From Piezodorus guildinii (Eukaryota > Arthropoda > Insecta > Hemiptera > Pentatomidae), in the NCBI GenBank assembly GCA_023052935.1, contig CM041298.1, forward strand, positions 61,002,217 through 61,066,216: a DNA stretch of 64,000 bases, read 5' to 3'. Under the pieces are notes generated by a model. That model was not told the origin of the DNA and did not search any database. It saw nothing but the letters and a program-made list of their open reading frames with translations. Positions 43,356-54,941 of the stretch are shown here, piece by piece. Each line of letters begins with the position of its first letter. Positions within the stretch are counted from its first letter, which is position 1. The translations under genes were made by a program, and so were the position numbers.

Positions 43356-44141
43356 CACGTTTACATTTTTCTCTACCTTAAAATGTAACTGATTTTGTAA
43401 TAGAAATATTTTTAAAATTTTAGTTTTCTTTTTTATTATTTATAATTAATCGAAGGTTCAAATAAGATAACTATTTGAACAATTTAATCTATCTTCAAAA
43501 GTAAATGAGTTATTAAATTAAATAATTTTTCGTCTGCTGCCATTTTAAAACTAATCGGTTGATATTGACCTCCAGTTGTTAGGATGGCATATTATTTTTA
43601 TGCCAAATTTCTAAAAAAATTGGTGTAGTAATATCGGAGAAAAGCCGGAGACGGCGTATGACGGAAAACATATTATTTTGTATACATTATTCGGGCTTTT
43701 TTTGTGGTTGATTACAAAGGTTCATTATCGAAAAGAATTAACCAAAAGGGGTAAAGGCTAGCATAATAATCTTCTTTTCCTAAGGTATGTCTTCTTTGAA
43801 TGAGGCAGGTGGATTTTTTAATGTAATACACCCTTAATCATACCTCCCTTCTATCGTAGACGTAAATAGGTGGCCCTGTGCCTCATGTCAGGTGCTCGTT
43901 AACGATCCATATCCTGATAAAACCTGGATAGTCAAAATGTATAAAAATCTAATTTGATGTAATAGAATTGCATTTTATTATATATAATGCATGGTTGCTA
44001 TTGGTATCCTTAGTGTTTATTTTATAATTTACAGTAAAATCCTATTGAAAAATGTACTTATTGTATGACGTACGAATGTGACATTTTATATTTTATTGGA
44101 TTAAATTTCTGTCCCTTTTGTATCTATTAATAATCAATTAG

Positions 44142-44203
<62 letters not shown>

Positions 44204-44369
44204 CATACTGGAACATGATGAACTAAACATAGAAAGATAACTAATGCAAAATAAAATTAATTCGAATACAGTTTACGTCTTATTGTGGCTGAAAACAATT
44301 GGGTAAGGTAGCAACAAATCCAAATAATTTTTATAAGAATATCTATCCAGCTTTTTTGACACATATAAT
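43356..44369. other. Non-coding spacer with (AT)n tract
   Basis: No recognised genes. An (AT)n microsatellite lies at about 44144-44200. Confidence 0.55.
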
Positions 44370-44499
44370 AGAATAGAGAATAGAGTTTATTATTGACCTG
44401 TTACATTTAGGATCAAACTCGTCCTCTCTTACAATGCCCAGGAATTGTATTTACATTCATATTTTACATTGAGTCAGGTATTTTAAGTCACTGTTAACA

Positions 44500-44551
<52 letters not shown>

Positions 44552-45590
44552 CTATTATTAATACTATCTAATGGTTAAAAAATCATCAAAACAAAATAAA
44601 ACATCCAATTTGAGATTAAAATAAAAATAAATAAACATAAAAGGAAATTTAACTCTCCATCATTCTTTTCAAATAAACGTTTATAAAACTCTTATATAAG
44701 CTATATACATTACAAACTTTAACAACAAACAATTTAAAATATAATATTTACAAATATTAGTTAAGTCTTTCTATTATAATAATATATTGTTCTTAAACAT
44801 AAAATGATTTCTCATTTATTATTTCTCTTATATATTTTTTTAAATTGTTTCTAATGATTGGTTTAAATTAATTTTTTTATTGAACATATTAAATGTTCTA
44901 CATGAACTTACTATGGATGATTTATTGAAAATAGATGATTTATGTTTTGGTATCAGTAATGTATATTTAGATGCTTTATTATTTCTGTTATGAATGTCGT
45001 GTCAGAAGATCACATTTGCATTAAGATAGCTCGGGGTTTTCGCACTTAAATATTTTACATGTTATTGTTAATAAATTAAATACTCTTCTTGACCTAATCT
45101 TCATCTAGTTTAACTGTTTGTAGTAAGGTGTGATATGTTGATCTATTGGAGTTCGAGTTATAAACGTACAGCTGCATTCTGGGCTCTTTGAAGTCTATTT
45201 AATAATTTTTCTGTGATATCCGTCTAAGTCATACTGGCATAATTCAGGTATGGCATAACCCTATTACTTATTAGGACTTTTCTAATCGGCATAGAAGGCT
45301 GAAAATTTAGTTTCCTGAGTCGGAATAGTGTTTTATAAATTTGTCTACATATGTGCTGAGCTTGTACGTTCCAAGTTAGATTATTATTTATGAAAATGCC
45401 TACATTTTTTATTTCTCTTTGATACATCAACTCTGTGTTAGTTATTGATACTTTTTTCATTTCGTTTATTTTTTTTTTTTGGTGTTGCGTTCGGAATCCT
45501 ATTATTATTGCTTTTGATTTTTGTGGATTTATATTTAATCCGTGTTTACCACACCATCTTTCCAGAGTGATGTCTATAAAGTCCAAATTT
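44370..45590 (-). pseudogene. Family E LINE fragment (RT C-terminal region)
   Basis: The minus-strand frame 45224-45586 contains GLNINPQKSKAIIIGF, NVGIFINNNLTWNVQAQHIC and IYKTLFRLRKLNF. This is the region after the catalytic box in CR1/Jockey-superfamily RTs. The catalytic YADD box itself is beyond the truncation. The 3' end at about 44370 resembles LINE tails (gaatagagaatagagtttatt). A TA microsatellite (44503-44550) lies in the 3' UTR. Stops follow downstream of the frame. Confidence 0.8.
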
Positions 45591-46508
45591 TAATAAATGT
45601 GACAAAGCGTAAATTGTTTTATTCACACCATTTGAACTCCTAAATGATAGGTCCTAGAGATAAAGAATATTTATAAGAAAAAATATTTTCCACTAAATTT
45701 CTCACAACTTTTCGTCAGATTTTCGATCCGAGCAACACCAACAGAGCTAGATCATGTCAAACTAATGTTGAAAAAAAGTTACAAAATGAAAGTTACAGAA
45801 TCCTAGCCAAAAGACATATCCATTTCAATAATATATAAGTAGCGCAAGTGAGAGAATTTCATGAGGAAAATACTAGGATCATCATTTTTCTTTTTTGAAA
45901 GAACAAAAGAAATATTTTCGTATACGGTAAAAATATTTTAACAGTTTTACAGCGTTGTTAAATCTTACTTATTAGTATTTCTTTATTACCTTATTTTTTC
46001 CCAACTTCCTTGAAAAAAATCATTTTATCATATAAATAAAAAAATAAAAAAAATGTTTTCCCAATCCCTTCATACTCTCTAAATACATCGCGAGTTAAAA
46101 TTCCAAACAAGTTATTATTTTACAATTTTTCCCTGTGCTTTGTTTAATGAACTCAGAGAGTGAAAAGTTTGTAAATATTTTTTTAGAAGTTGCTAAACAA
46201 GGTTGGGCATATCTAACATTTATTCATCAACTGTATTTAGGATTCCGTGGGTGGCACTCAAGTAAATTATTTTGTTTTTAGCGCATATCTCAGATTACCC
46301 AATTAGATAATAACGCAATTTTCTGTACCTCATTTACTTAAAAATGTATACTACATGTTATTATGTAGTTTACGGAAATGTAGGTAAATAAATAATTTAT
46401 TTTAATTTGATTTAGTTTATTTATTTATAATTTGATTGAATTGAATAGACATGTAAGCAATTAGATTATATAATATTTACTGAAATTTAACTATATAGTC
46501 AATTTAAC

Positions 46509-46510
<2 letters not shown>
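45591..46510. other. Non-coding spacer
   Basis: AT-rich, no recognised gene or repeat family. Confidence 0.5.

Positions 46511-46512
<2 letters not shown>

Positions 46513-46590
<78 letters not shown>
46513..46590. repeat. (A)n(TA)n simple repeat
   Basis: A 27-base A run followed by about 50 bp of TA repeat. Confidence 0.95.
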
Positions 46591-46593
<3 letters not shown>

Positions 46594-46729
46594 GAAAAAA
46601 GAAGTTTTTTTAAGTTGTAGTAGATAGTCCACTTTTCTCAATATTACGGGTTCGGATCAGTTGGCACACCTAGCCTCTGTATATTGAGTACCCGAGAATG
46701 AAATAAAATATAGCGGTTTTAACCCACTA

Positions 46730-46990
46730 TATATTTAAAATGTTCACCCACTCTCCTCTGTCCACTCTATCAACACAAGATCCCAGTCCTTGAACCTGTT
46801 CATTCCCTCCTACAGAACTGCTTCATTTAAGAGATCTTTCGTTATTCGCACTACTTAATTTTAGAATTCCTTACCCATGTCCATTCGCACATCCTAATCC
46901 TCTACTTCCTTCAAACATAAACTATGTTTAGAATAGAACAGAATGTCAATCTACTGCGCCCTTATAAGTTTTGACTATTTGTATTTATTA
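46730..46990 (+). pseudogene. Family C LINE remnant (plus strand)
   Basis: A short decayed stretch whose pieces (HSLLQNCFI, FRYSHYLILEF in changing frames) follow the family C C-terminal block HRTKSFDNSIYIRSASLWNSLP. Low confidence because of heavy decay. Confidence 0.45.
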
Positions 46991-47278
46991 TTTTATTTTA
47001 ATCTTAATTATTTAATGTTTTAGTACATGTTATTTATTATATTAATTATAAGGTTGTAATATTACGTTGTGAATATATGCGTGTGTGTAAGTATGTATGT
47101 ATTTTTGTATATATGAATTCATAATATGCAGCATAGTTTGTTATATTATGAATGATGTATATTTTAAAGTATTAGTAGCCAGGAGAAGAATATTAAATGT
47201 ACATTTATTTTATTCTTTATAAAAATTATTTTACAATTCAATTCAATAAAAAAAAGCGGTTTTCATGATTTGCTTTTA

Positions 47279-48177
47279 TTGGGTTGATGCAAAATTAATG
47301 CAGGTTTCCTCTATTGCAATATCTTAATTCCAATTGTGTAAACAAAGCTAATCCTAACATTGATCATTATTATACCAAAACAAACCTTATCTAATACCCT
47401 CTCTTTCACCATGAATTTGTTTAGTAAAATCGTTTTGTTCAGTGTGTTCAAAGGTCTTGAATCGAAAATGTCAAAGTGCGATTTTCGTCAAATTTATTTT
47501 TACGAATTTAAATTAGGGCGCAGCGCTGCGCAAACGGCTCGTAATATTAATGAAGTGTGGGGTCAGGGGGCTATTAATGAGTGCACGGTGCAGCGTTGGT
47601 TCCAGAAGTTTCGCAGAGGAGATTTCGACCTCGAAGACAAGGAAGGTCGGGGCCGTCATCTTGCTTTGGACAACGACCAGCTGAGGTCAAAAGTGGAAGA
47701 AGACCCAACCAAAACCACACGAGAAATGGCGGCGGAACTCGGAACTTAAAAATTGCAACGTCTTTGCCCAGCATTGATAAATCGGAAGAGGCCGATCCTG
47801 CTCCACGATAACGCCAGACCACACGTTGCACAACCAACGCTTCGACGACTGCAAGAGTTGGGCTACGAAGTTCTCCAACATCCGCCTTATTCACCTGACC
47901 TCTCTCCTACAGACTTCCACTTTTTCAGGCATCTGGACAACTTTTTGAGGGAGAAAAATTTTCAAAACCAGGACGACATTGAAAATTCTTTTCGTGATTT
48001 CATTGAGTCCAGGGATTCGGATTTTTTTTCTGGTAGAATAAGAAAGCTTGTTGAACGTTGGCAAAAGTGCATCGATTCAGATGGAAATTATTTTGATTAA
48101 ATATATTTGGTTAAAGTAAAGCTATGGCGTATTTACAATACCTACTAAAAACCTGCATTAATTTTGCATCAACCCAA
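47279..48177 (+). mobile_element. Internally deleted mariner (DD34D-type) with perfect TIRs
   Basis: A 899-bp element bounded by TA dinucleotides (47277-47278 and 48178-48179). The perfect 29-bp TIRs are at 47279-47307 and 48149-48177 (ttgggttgatgcaaaattaa...). Mariner elements are normally about 1.3 kb. The missing central part corresponds to the middle of the transposase. With intact ends it could be moved by an active relative. Confidence 0.95.
47468..48100 (+). pseudogene. Mariner transposase, central part deleted
   Basis: It likely starts at the ATG at 47468 (MSKCDFRQIYFYEFKLGRSA). The HTH DNA-binding region (TARNINEVWG, VQRWFQKFRRGDFDLEDKEG) leads to TTREMAAELGT. A TAA (47747-47749) follows, and the same frame goes on with KLQRLCPALINRKRPILLHD. 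The second (HDNARPH) and third (SPTDFHFFRHLDN) catalytic Asp regions are present. The first Asp (usually in TCDEKW) and about 130 residues around it are missing. It ends WQKCIDSDGNYFD. It resembles the mariner group that includes the SETMAR transposase domain. Confidence 0.93.
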
Positions 48178-48474
48178 TAACTCGTCCTATAACGATCTGA
48201 TAAAACTTTCTTTAATACCATTTACAGATTTTCCTCATTAAAATAGTATAACAAGGCTGAGATTCCAAGATTTCAAAAATTATTCTTTTTCATTAGAATA
48301 AATTCTTTTCAGAGCAGAGGGTGAGGAGCTCAGTTTTATAGGAAGGTTTTATATTTTTTAAAGTTTAGAATAGTTAATAACCAAAGAAACATTGCAGTCG
48401 AACAGAAGGATAAAGCCATTTTGATTGTTTTGTTAGCCAGAAATATGTCACTTCTACGGGCTCCGAAAATAAAT

Positions 48475-48477
<3 letters not shown>

Positions 48478-48541
<64 letters not shown>
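48478..48541. repeat. (TA)n microsatellite
   Basis: About 64 bp of TA repeat just before a family C LINE fragment. Confidence 0.95.
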
Positions 48542-48546
<5 letters not shown>

Positions 48547-48569
48547 TTTTAAGATTTGTGTTCGGTACC

Positions 48570-49206
48570 TCGAGACGGTCGCATGTATCCCACCTCTACG
48601 ACAAGTTAAAGTGGTTATCCCCCAGCTTTCGAAGACAATATTTCCTTGGATCATTTCTCTTTCAAATCATTAGGCTGTAACCCACCACCCATTTTATGTT
48701 ATAGCATTTTGGTATTTAAATCCTCAACCCATCACAAGGAAACAAGATTCCGTCTGTCCGACCTCCAAACTCCTTTCCATAGAACCAAAAACTATGATTG
48801 CTCCTTTTTAGGTATTTTAGTTCCTCTGCCTTATGGAATACTCTCCCTTCCAACATTCGACAAGCTCCTTCCCTATCATCGTTTAAATCCCTACTTTAAA
48901 TACTTCCATTCTCTCCAGTCCGATGTAAGCTAATTTTTATTATGGCTATTTATGTGAGGTGATTTGTGTATCTACTTTAATGGGATGTAAAAGATATATT
49001 TTACGTTAATTCTTATTTATTTATTCCTAGAATATAGAGATGCCATTATGAGACCTTTTATTTTATTTTTTTCTCCTTTCCTTTGTTATTTAAATGTTTA
49101 TAATGTTGTAATTTAGTTATATATTGTTTTTGGCCTGATATAAATTTTTATTTTGTTCATTAATGTTTTTCTTAAGGGACATTGTCCGAGAATAAAGTTT
49201 ATTTTC
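48570..49206 (+). pseudogene. Family C LINE fragment (plus strand)
   Basis: The plus-strand reading has SHLYDKLKWLSPSFRRQYFLGSFL, comparable with THLYRESKWLLPSTRRQYFLGTYL of the copy at 25230-26690. HRTKNYDCSF and a 3' UTR follow, ending cttaagggacattgtccgagaataaag. The poly-A-like end (tattctattc) and the hairpin block match family C in reverse orientation. It is 5'-truncated with stops. Confidence 0.83.
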
Positions 49207-49969
49207 TATTCTATTCAATTTATGTGTAATACTAGCTTAATAATATATTTAGAAAACTGAATTATATGGAACAGTTTCACTAGCAAATTTTACTCATCTA
49301 TTAATTATCTACCTTCACGTAATTTAATTTTATATCTGATATATTCCTTTGTTATGAATTCTTTACAGATCCTAAAATTATAAAAACAGATATGCAAAGG
49401 CAACTCAACACCTCTTTTTCGTTGAATCGTAAACATTTCTAATTTAACCTACTTGTGGAATATTCATGTATAGTTAGTTATGATACGATCAGATTGTGTA
49501 AGGAACCACCTGACAGCCAAGTGTCAACTTTATCATATGATATGTGTCAGAATACATTTATCTCCTTCTAGCACTCGGGACAAACATTCATGCTAGATTT
49601 TTCCCGTCCATAATATTTGTAAGCTCCTTTTAATTTATTTTCTTAAACCGTGAATCATGAAATATATATCCGAGAGATCGATTTAACATCAAGTTATATA
49701 TGCGGTTGTAGCGAAACAAACAAAAGGCTGGTTTTATCTCCTGACCCAATTTTTTTTGTGGACAAAACATCCACTACCATTTTTATTCCCTCAATTTATA
49801 CTGAGGCTTTAATTAAGAAATTTTCCGAATGAAATAATCCCGTTAAAGTAAGGTTAATTAATTTTTTCATAAAGGTAAACCTCATTAAAATCCTTTAAAA
49901 TACCAACTTTCTTAAACCAATCATAATCACTAATAAAATAAAATATTTTTTTGTTAATCTTTTTTTTTC
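49207..49969. other. Non-coding spacer
   Basis: A 60-codon plus-strand open frame (49650-49832) is present but unrecognised and without supporting context. No gene is called. Confidence 0.5.
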
Positions 49970-50258
49970 GATTCCCAACTATCAGAAGTTATCAGACAAT
50001 GAGCAAATTTATAAAATTAATCATAATACTTTAGCAGCAGACATGATAGGCATAGGGTGAGAAAGTGTCCCGCAGCACCTCTTCGTTGGCTTTAATATAG
50101 CAGGGAAGGTCTCTCATACAGATTCTTTTCAGCCTTCTTCTTACAGACATTTCATCGTTTGATAAGTCATTTATAAGTTTATTATCTTGTTCCTGTGAAG
50201 TTTGCTCTAAAAACGCAAATAGAAAGTTCATTTGTGTTTTTCAACTAACTGTTAGTTG
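49970..50258 (-). pseudogene. J2 LINE fragment, 3' part, before the hammerhead-element insertion
   Basis: The minus-strand J2 3' block (acatgataggcatagg, cagcacctcttcgttggc, ggtctctcatacagattc) aligns with 62690-62830. It ends at the duplicated target taactgttagttg (50246-50258) and continues at 51332. Confidence 0.85.
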
Positions 50259-51318
50259 AATAAAATTGGAGGCTGATTTTAAACAAATAAAAAACAAATT
50301 TATCTGTAAGTACAAAATATTATCAACAATAAAAAATAATCAATCTAACAGTTCATCATGAAATTATATAACGATAAAAAGGTATTATAAAAAATAAATA
50401 AAATTTATACAGTCAAAATTGTTAATAATCTATAAGATTATTATTCTTAAAAATCTGTCAATAGCATTAAAATATACAATTAAAAAGAGAACATTGAAAA
50501 TAATTGTACTATAGAAATGAATTATAAAAGGAACTAATTGATGTATTATGTTCATCATTATCTTTATCTTTTTTTATTTTATTATGTTATATTCCTATAT
50601 TCTTGTAATTGGTCTGTATATATATATAAATAGATGTTCCGGATGACAATTATTTCTCTTTATTGTAAAAATGAAACCCAGCCCTCTCACGTGAGCTAGA
50701 AGGGACAGGTTATGGTGGATATGTATGACCAAAAAGAATTTAAGGGGCATGTACATTTCTCTTATTTTCTATCTCTATGAGTTGACGGAGAACTCTTTAA
50801 GAAATATGGCTTAGGCCAGGCGCTCAACAAAAAAATAATTTCAGTTTAACATTTAGTTGTAGTATAATAAAACTCCTTAACTTTTGGTTATGATATGAAA
50901 CAATAACTAATTAAATTAAAATATGCAAGTTACCTATTGTGAGTGGAAGCTTACAACCAGAAGCCTCATGTCTAAATAGGGTGTCCATAAAGGAAGGAGA
51001 AGGGTGTTAAAATTAAAATGTCAAATATTGAATAAATATAAAAATTAAATCAATATAAACAACTAATAACCAACATGATGACTGTCATTAGGAAGTCTCA
51101 TTTATACAAATCCATTTAATTCGTATTGTTATATATTTAGATTAGAGATGAATTTACAGATTACATAATTACAGATATATTTGTTCCTTTGCACCTGATG
51201 ATGGCATTTTAGCCGAAACGTCGTGCATTGATTTTTAATAAAAGAGTGGTGAAGTATAAACGGCCTCCAATTTTATTCACAGAATTTGACCTTCACCTTA
51301 AAGAATCTACACCTTATT
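50259..51318 (+). mobile_element. Non-coding element carrying a hammerhead motif (Penelope-related or retrozyme-like)
   Basis: A 1,060-bp insertion flanked by the 13-bp direct repeat taactgttagttg (50246-50258, 51319-51331), splitting a J2 LINE. Its first bases aataaaattggaggc (50259-50273) recur in inverted orientation near its 3' end (gcctccaattttatt, about 51266-51280). The 3' region has the hammerhead motif, AATAAAA, gtggtgaagtata and a tail shared with 4929-5035. No ORF of note is present, so it is non-autonomous. Penelope-like elements carry such hammerheads and often have inverted terminal pieces and variable TSDs. That affiliation is inferred. Confidence 0.75.
51190..51227 (+). ncRNA. 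Type I hammerhead ribozyme motif with minimal helix III
   Basis: Helix I arms are TGCAC (51190-51194) and GTGCA (51223-51227), perfectly complementary. The core CTGATGA (51195-51201) is complete. Stem-loop II is tggcattttagcc (GGC pairs with GCC, one extra T after the core). GAAAC then GTC gives a two-base-pair helix III without a loop and C as the cleavage-site base. This layout is known from Penelope-like elements and other repeat-borne hammerheads, where activity often needs a dimer. Activity is not shown here. Confidence 0.75.
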
Positions 51319-51331
51319 TAACTGTTAGTTG

Positions 51332-51720
51332 TTTAAGTCATAATTTTAGTTTCGTTAAAATTCTTAAATTTGTATATTAATATGATTACAAATTTTGTTA
51401 TGTCAGTCTATTATGCTGAACCATAAATCTGTGAGGCGAAAGACAATATGGGTTTAAGTTAGTATATGTATGTATGCAGTTTCTGTCTAATTTTTAGTTT
51501 TGGGAATCAGGATAGAAGAGAGTATAGAACTTCCATTCACTGGTTACGAGTTCTTTTTAACATCACATGTGGGCTACAAGTTAACCTTCGGTCGAGTGTT
51601 GGTCCTAGGTAATGAACAGAGCTGGTCTGAGGAATTTGGTTTGTCGCAGATAAAAATAAGTGAAGTATCTTGTGTTTTGTCAATGTACAAGCGTTACATG
51701 ATTTGAGTTGTGATGATTAG
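51332..51720 (-). pseudogene. J2 LINE fragment, part after the hammerhead-element insertion
   Basis: Resumes J2 (minus) with the blocks also found at 63050-63360 (tgctgaaccataaatctgtgaggcg, tcggtcgagtgttggtcctaggtaatg, gtctgaggaatttggt). It reaches the RT LDKSKHV region near 51720. It is degenerate. Confidence 0.82.
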
Positions 51721-52432
51721 TCGAAAAAAAAAATAAATGTAACGGAAAAAAAATTAAATGAATTATTTGATTTTTGGTTTATTATTTTATTCATTAATTT
51801 CATAGTAAATAATAACCCAAATTCATTATTATTAACAATTTATTAATAATAGCTGATGGTCAAATTTTGGCTAAGCTATTCATCTCAATAATTAACTCCA
51901 TATTGATATACCAAGATAAAACAATTGCAAAGTCTCCTGAAAATTGAAGGTTCTACATTTATTTGTTGTTTAAAAAAATAGAATATCACCAACATTCTTA
52001 AAGGTTTCTGGTTTACCTTTCTTTGATATATCAGAAATAAGAAACTTTTAAACATTCTATTAGACGATTACTACGAAAAAAAAAAATAGGTAGTATTTTT
52101 TATTAGATGCGAACCCTATTTTATTAGAAAAAATGTTAGTATTGAAAGGATCTTTTATTTTTATTACTTTAATTATAAAACTATTATGGAATAATATATA
52201 ATTGTGCGTTAACTTGTGGTGGTTTTTCTCATGATTTTTTATGGAAGTTTAAAAAAGAAAATATACTAGGTAATGTATGGTGGGCTCGCCCTACATTCTG
52301 AAGACGGAAATCCAAATATAGCCCTTTAAACCATATAAAACGGATTTACAGCGTCTTTTAGCTCTTACCAAAGCATCACTGACTTAAAGCCTCGGCCGAA
52401 ATAAGCACTGTTGTTACATTTGTTTATAATAT
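51721..52432. other. Non-coding spacer
   Basis: AT-rich. A bulged hairpin (aatgta..gggc / gccctacatt) lies at about 52273-52298. No gene recognised. Confidence 0.5.
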
Positions 52433-53760
52433 ATATACAAACACCTAGTTCTGCCATAAATACTGTTACAAAAGTTGAACTTTGTTTATATCCTTGGCTA
52501 TTATTTAAATAATCTTCACCTATATCAGATATTTGGTCTTCACGTGTCAGAGTAATAATCTCAATTAGTTTGTATTTTTCATTCGCTCAGTTAACACGGA
52601 ATAGAGTGATAGGGAAAACCGAATAGCTGTGGTCGTCTTACACAAATTTGAAAAATGTAGGCTCGAGGTTTTCAAAACTTTGAAACGCTCGAGTATCAGC
52701 CCTATGTTCGTGTACTGTACTATAAATGGATATAATAAGACCCTATCTGTATATGACAGACCTATACTGAGTCGTTCCCACACTGTGAGAACGTCAAATC
52801 CAGTGAGAGCAGTGGCTGCTCGAATCAGAAGAAATTCCATTCGTGAACAACAAATCATGTCTCGGAATATGGGAATCTTTGTCTCACACAATGTCTCGCA
52901 TAATGAAAGTGACATTAGGATGGGTGCATTTCGAAGAATGACAGGACAGAGGCTAACCACTTCCCTAAAATAATAGAGTGGATAGATGCGAAGTGCTAAG
53001 ACGTTACGCCTATGGCCTTCATCAAAAGATTTGGTTTAACGATGAGAAAATTTTTAAAACCCAAGATAAACTTAATCACCAAAATCTTCATGTGTACACT
53101 CTAAAGAAGTCCAGGAAGTCATTAAAAGAGTGAAAAAATATCACCTCTTCTCAGTGAGAGTTTCGTGAAGAGTTCGCTTTGAGCCATCAATCTGGTGCCA
53201 ACCAGAAAGCTTAATTTTTTTTTAAAAACGCTTAAAACTAGCCGGACGGTATTTTGAAACCTGTTGTAGAGCATATAAATGAACCTTTAATTGTTAGAAG
53301 TCAGTGAGTTTTCCGACAGAATTACGCTCCTGCTCACAAGTTGACTTGATCTGAGCAATGGCTGCAAAAGGACATTCCAGCGTCCATCTCTGGCTCGGAT
53401 TGGCCCTCAGGAAACCCTGATTTCAACCCTCTAGATTAGCAGCTTTGGTCCTAACTGGAAAGGACGGCATGCCACAGAGCACACCATAACTTGGAAAGCC
53501 TCAACCAATCTCTAGTCCAAGCAGTTGAGCACTTTCCTCAAAAAGTGCTGCATGCTGCTATTTTATATGATGACTGGCTACGGAGATTAAATGCCTGTTT
53601 GAATGATGAAGAGGGACATTTTAAGTAAGTTCTTTTTTGTTTTACTCTTTATAGATGTATATTTTATTTCCCGTTAATGTTTTTTGGAAAAAAAAAATCT
53701 GTTTAGATTTATCAATATTTCCTTGTAACAACATTTATGAAAGGACTAGGTGTATATAAT
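52433..53760 (+). mobile_element. Mariner-like element with decayed transposase and imperfect TIRs
   Basis: About 1.3 kb, the usual mariner size. Left end: cacctagttctgccataaat..tgttacaa (52442-52471). The right end (53724-53758) reads in reverse cacctagtcctttcataaat..tgttacaa. The transposase lies between. TIRs are about 30 bp with several mismatches, so this is an old copy. The exact termini and TA duplication are blurred by flanking TA-rich DNA. Confidence 0.82.
52560..53625 (+). pseudogene. Mariner-like transposase pseudogene
   Basis: 52629-52973 gives the N-terminal HTH part (FKTLKRSSISPMFVYCTING, SRSHTVRTSNPV, ARIRRNSIREQQIMSRNMGI, ending MTGQRLTTSLK). Downstream, in shifting frames, are a catalytic-type WFNDEKIFKTQDKLNHQN block, an APAHKLT block near 53330, a SDWPSGNPDFNPLD block with the third Asp near 53430, and a C-terminal CLNDEEGHFK. 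Multiple stops and frameshifts make it dead. It is unrelated in detail to the mariner at 47279, so it is a second family. Confidence 0.85.
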
Positions 53761-53789
53761 AGCAGTCCGACAATTGATTAAATATTTTT

Positions 53790-54080
53790 CATTAGACGTT
53801 GGAATACAACGGTGTAGTGCGTTAACATCATATTGATTTTAAAAAAAGCTTATGATACCATAGACCGTCACAAGCTGTACATCATTATTGAACAGGGTAT
53901 ACCTTGAAAGTTAGTGAACCTTATACCGATGCGCTTGTCCGAAACATTCAACTAAAAATCGATCAAAATTACTCCGATAGGTTTGACGTACGATCGGGTT
54001 TAAAACAATCATTAGGATATGTCATAGAAAAGGTAATGCTGACCAAGAAATTCGTAAATCTAGATGACCATATACTAAAT
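53790..54080 (+). pseudogene. Non-LTR reverse transcriptase fragment
   Basis: The plus strand reads DFKKAYDTIDRHKLY (RT block with catalytic Asp, about 53838-53882). After a stop and frame change, it reads DRFDVRSGLKQ and GYVIEKVM. GLKQ normally precedes GD.LSP...FN, which is missing, so there is also a small deletion. It is a different LINE clade from J1/J2, judged by these motifs. Confidence 0.75.
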
Positions 54081-54129
54081 TTTTTTTTTTTTTATGCAGA
54101 ATGTAGAATTATGAATTTCGACGCTTTTT

Positions 54130-54254
54130 ACTTTCACTTACTATATATAGTAAGGGGAAGTATTGCGATCGTGAAAATTTTCGAATTCCAGTTTTCAACG
54201 GAAATACACGTTTTAGGGTCCCCCTGAGTCCAAACAACCAAGTCCCGCAAAAAG

Positions 54255-54294
<40 letters not shown>

Positions 54295-54941
54295 TAACTC
54301 CCGGGCGGAAACGGTAAGTCCTATGAAACTGAAATTTCATATTTAAGACAACTATATGCCCGAGACGTGACAAAACTTTTTTCATCAAAATGAGTTTACC
54401 AGAAGAGGCACTTTATACCATGCATTTTGCACCTTTTTTCGATTTTCTCGAAAACGGTTCAGACGATTTTGATTAAACTCGATATATCGATGTAAAATTT
54501 AATGGGCTTTAATATCATGTAGGTTTTATTTGGATAAAAATGGTCTGACAGGACTTAAATGCCGATATTTTAAATTTTCTTCCCTTAAAGTACCTTTAAT
54601 TTTGTAGATTTAATAATAATAACTTGATTATCTTGTTAACGCTGATGAAAAACAGGTAAATATATAAATTGAATAAATTCGATACCCAACTAAAGGAGAA
54701 ATCAGAAAAAATATTTTTTTAATGCAATTTTTCGTTTTTGAACATAAGAACAGTAATATACATGTATGATATACCGTTGGAAAGCTAAAGATTTTAGAAA
54801 AAATATCATCTCAAACGCAAGCTTTTAAAAGTTAATAGAGAGTGATGAAATGAACATAAAACTAACTGATTATTTTAGATGATAATATAATAGATTTTTT
54901 AATGAAACACATGTTTCTATAGAAATTTAATTTAATTTATT
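54130..54941 (+). mobile_element. TIR element copy B
   Basis: Starts actttcacttac with the actatatatagt palindrome. It contains a GT microsatellite (54256-54292) and the same body as copy A. The right terminus is missing: copy C starts at the next base. Open frames across it are not conserved as protein. Confidence 0.85.

Noticed and set aside
52388..52420. ctgac...gcctcggccgaaata resembling a hammerhead core
   Set aside because: CUGANGA is incomplete and no GUH site or helix I pairing is present.
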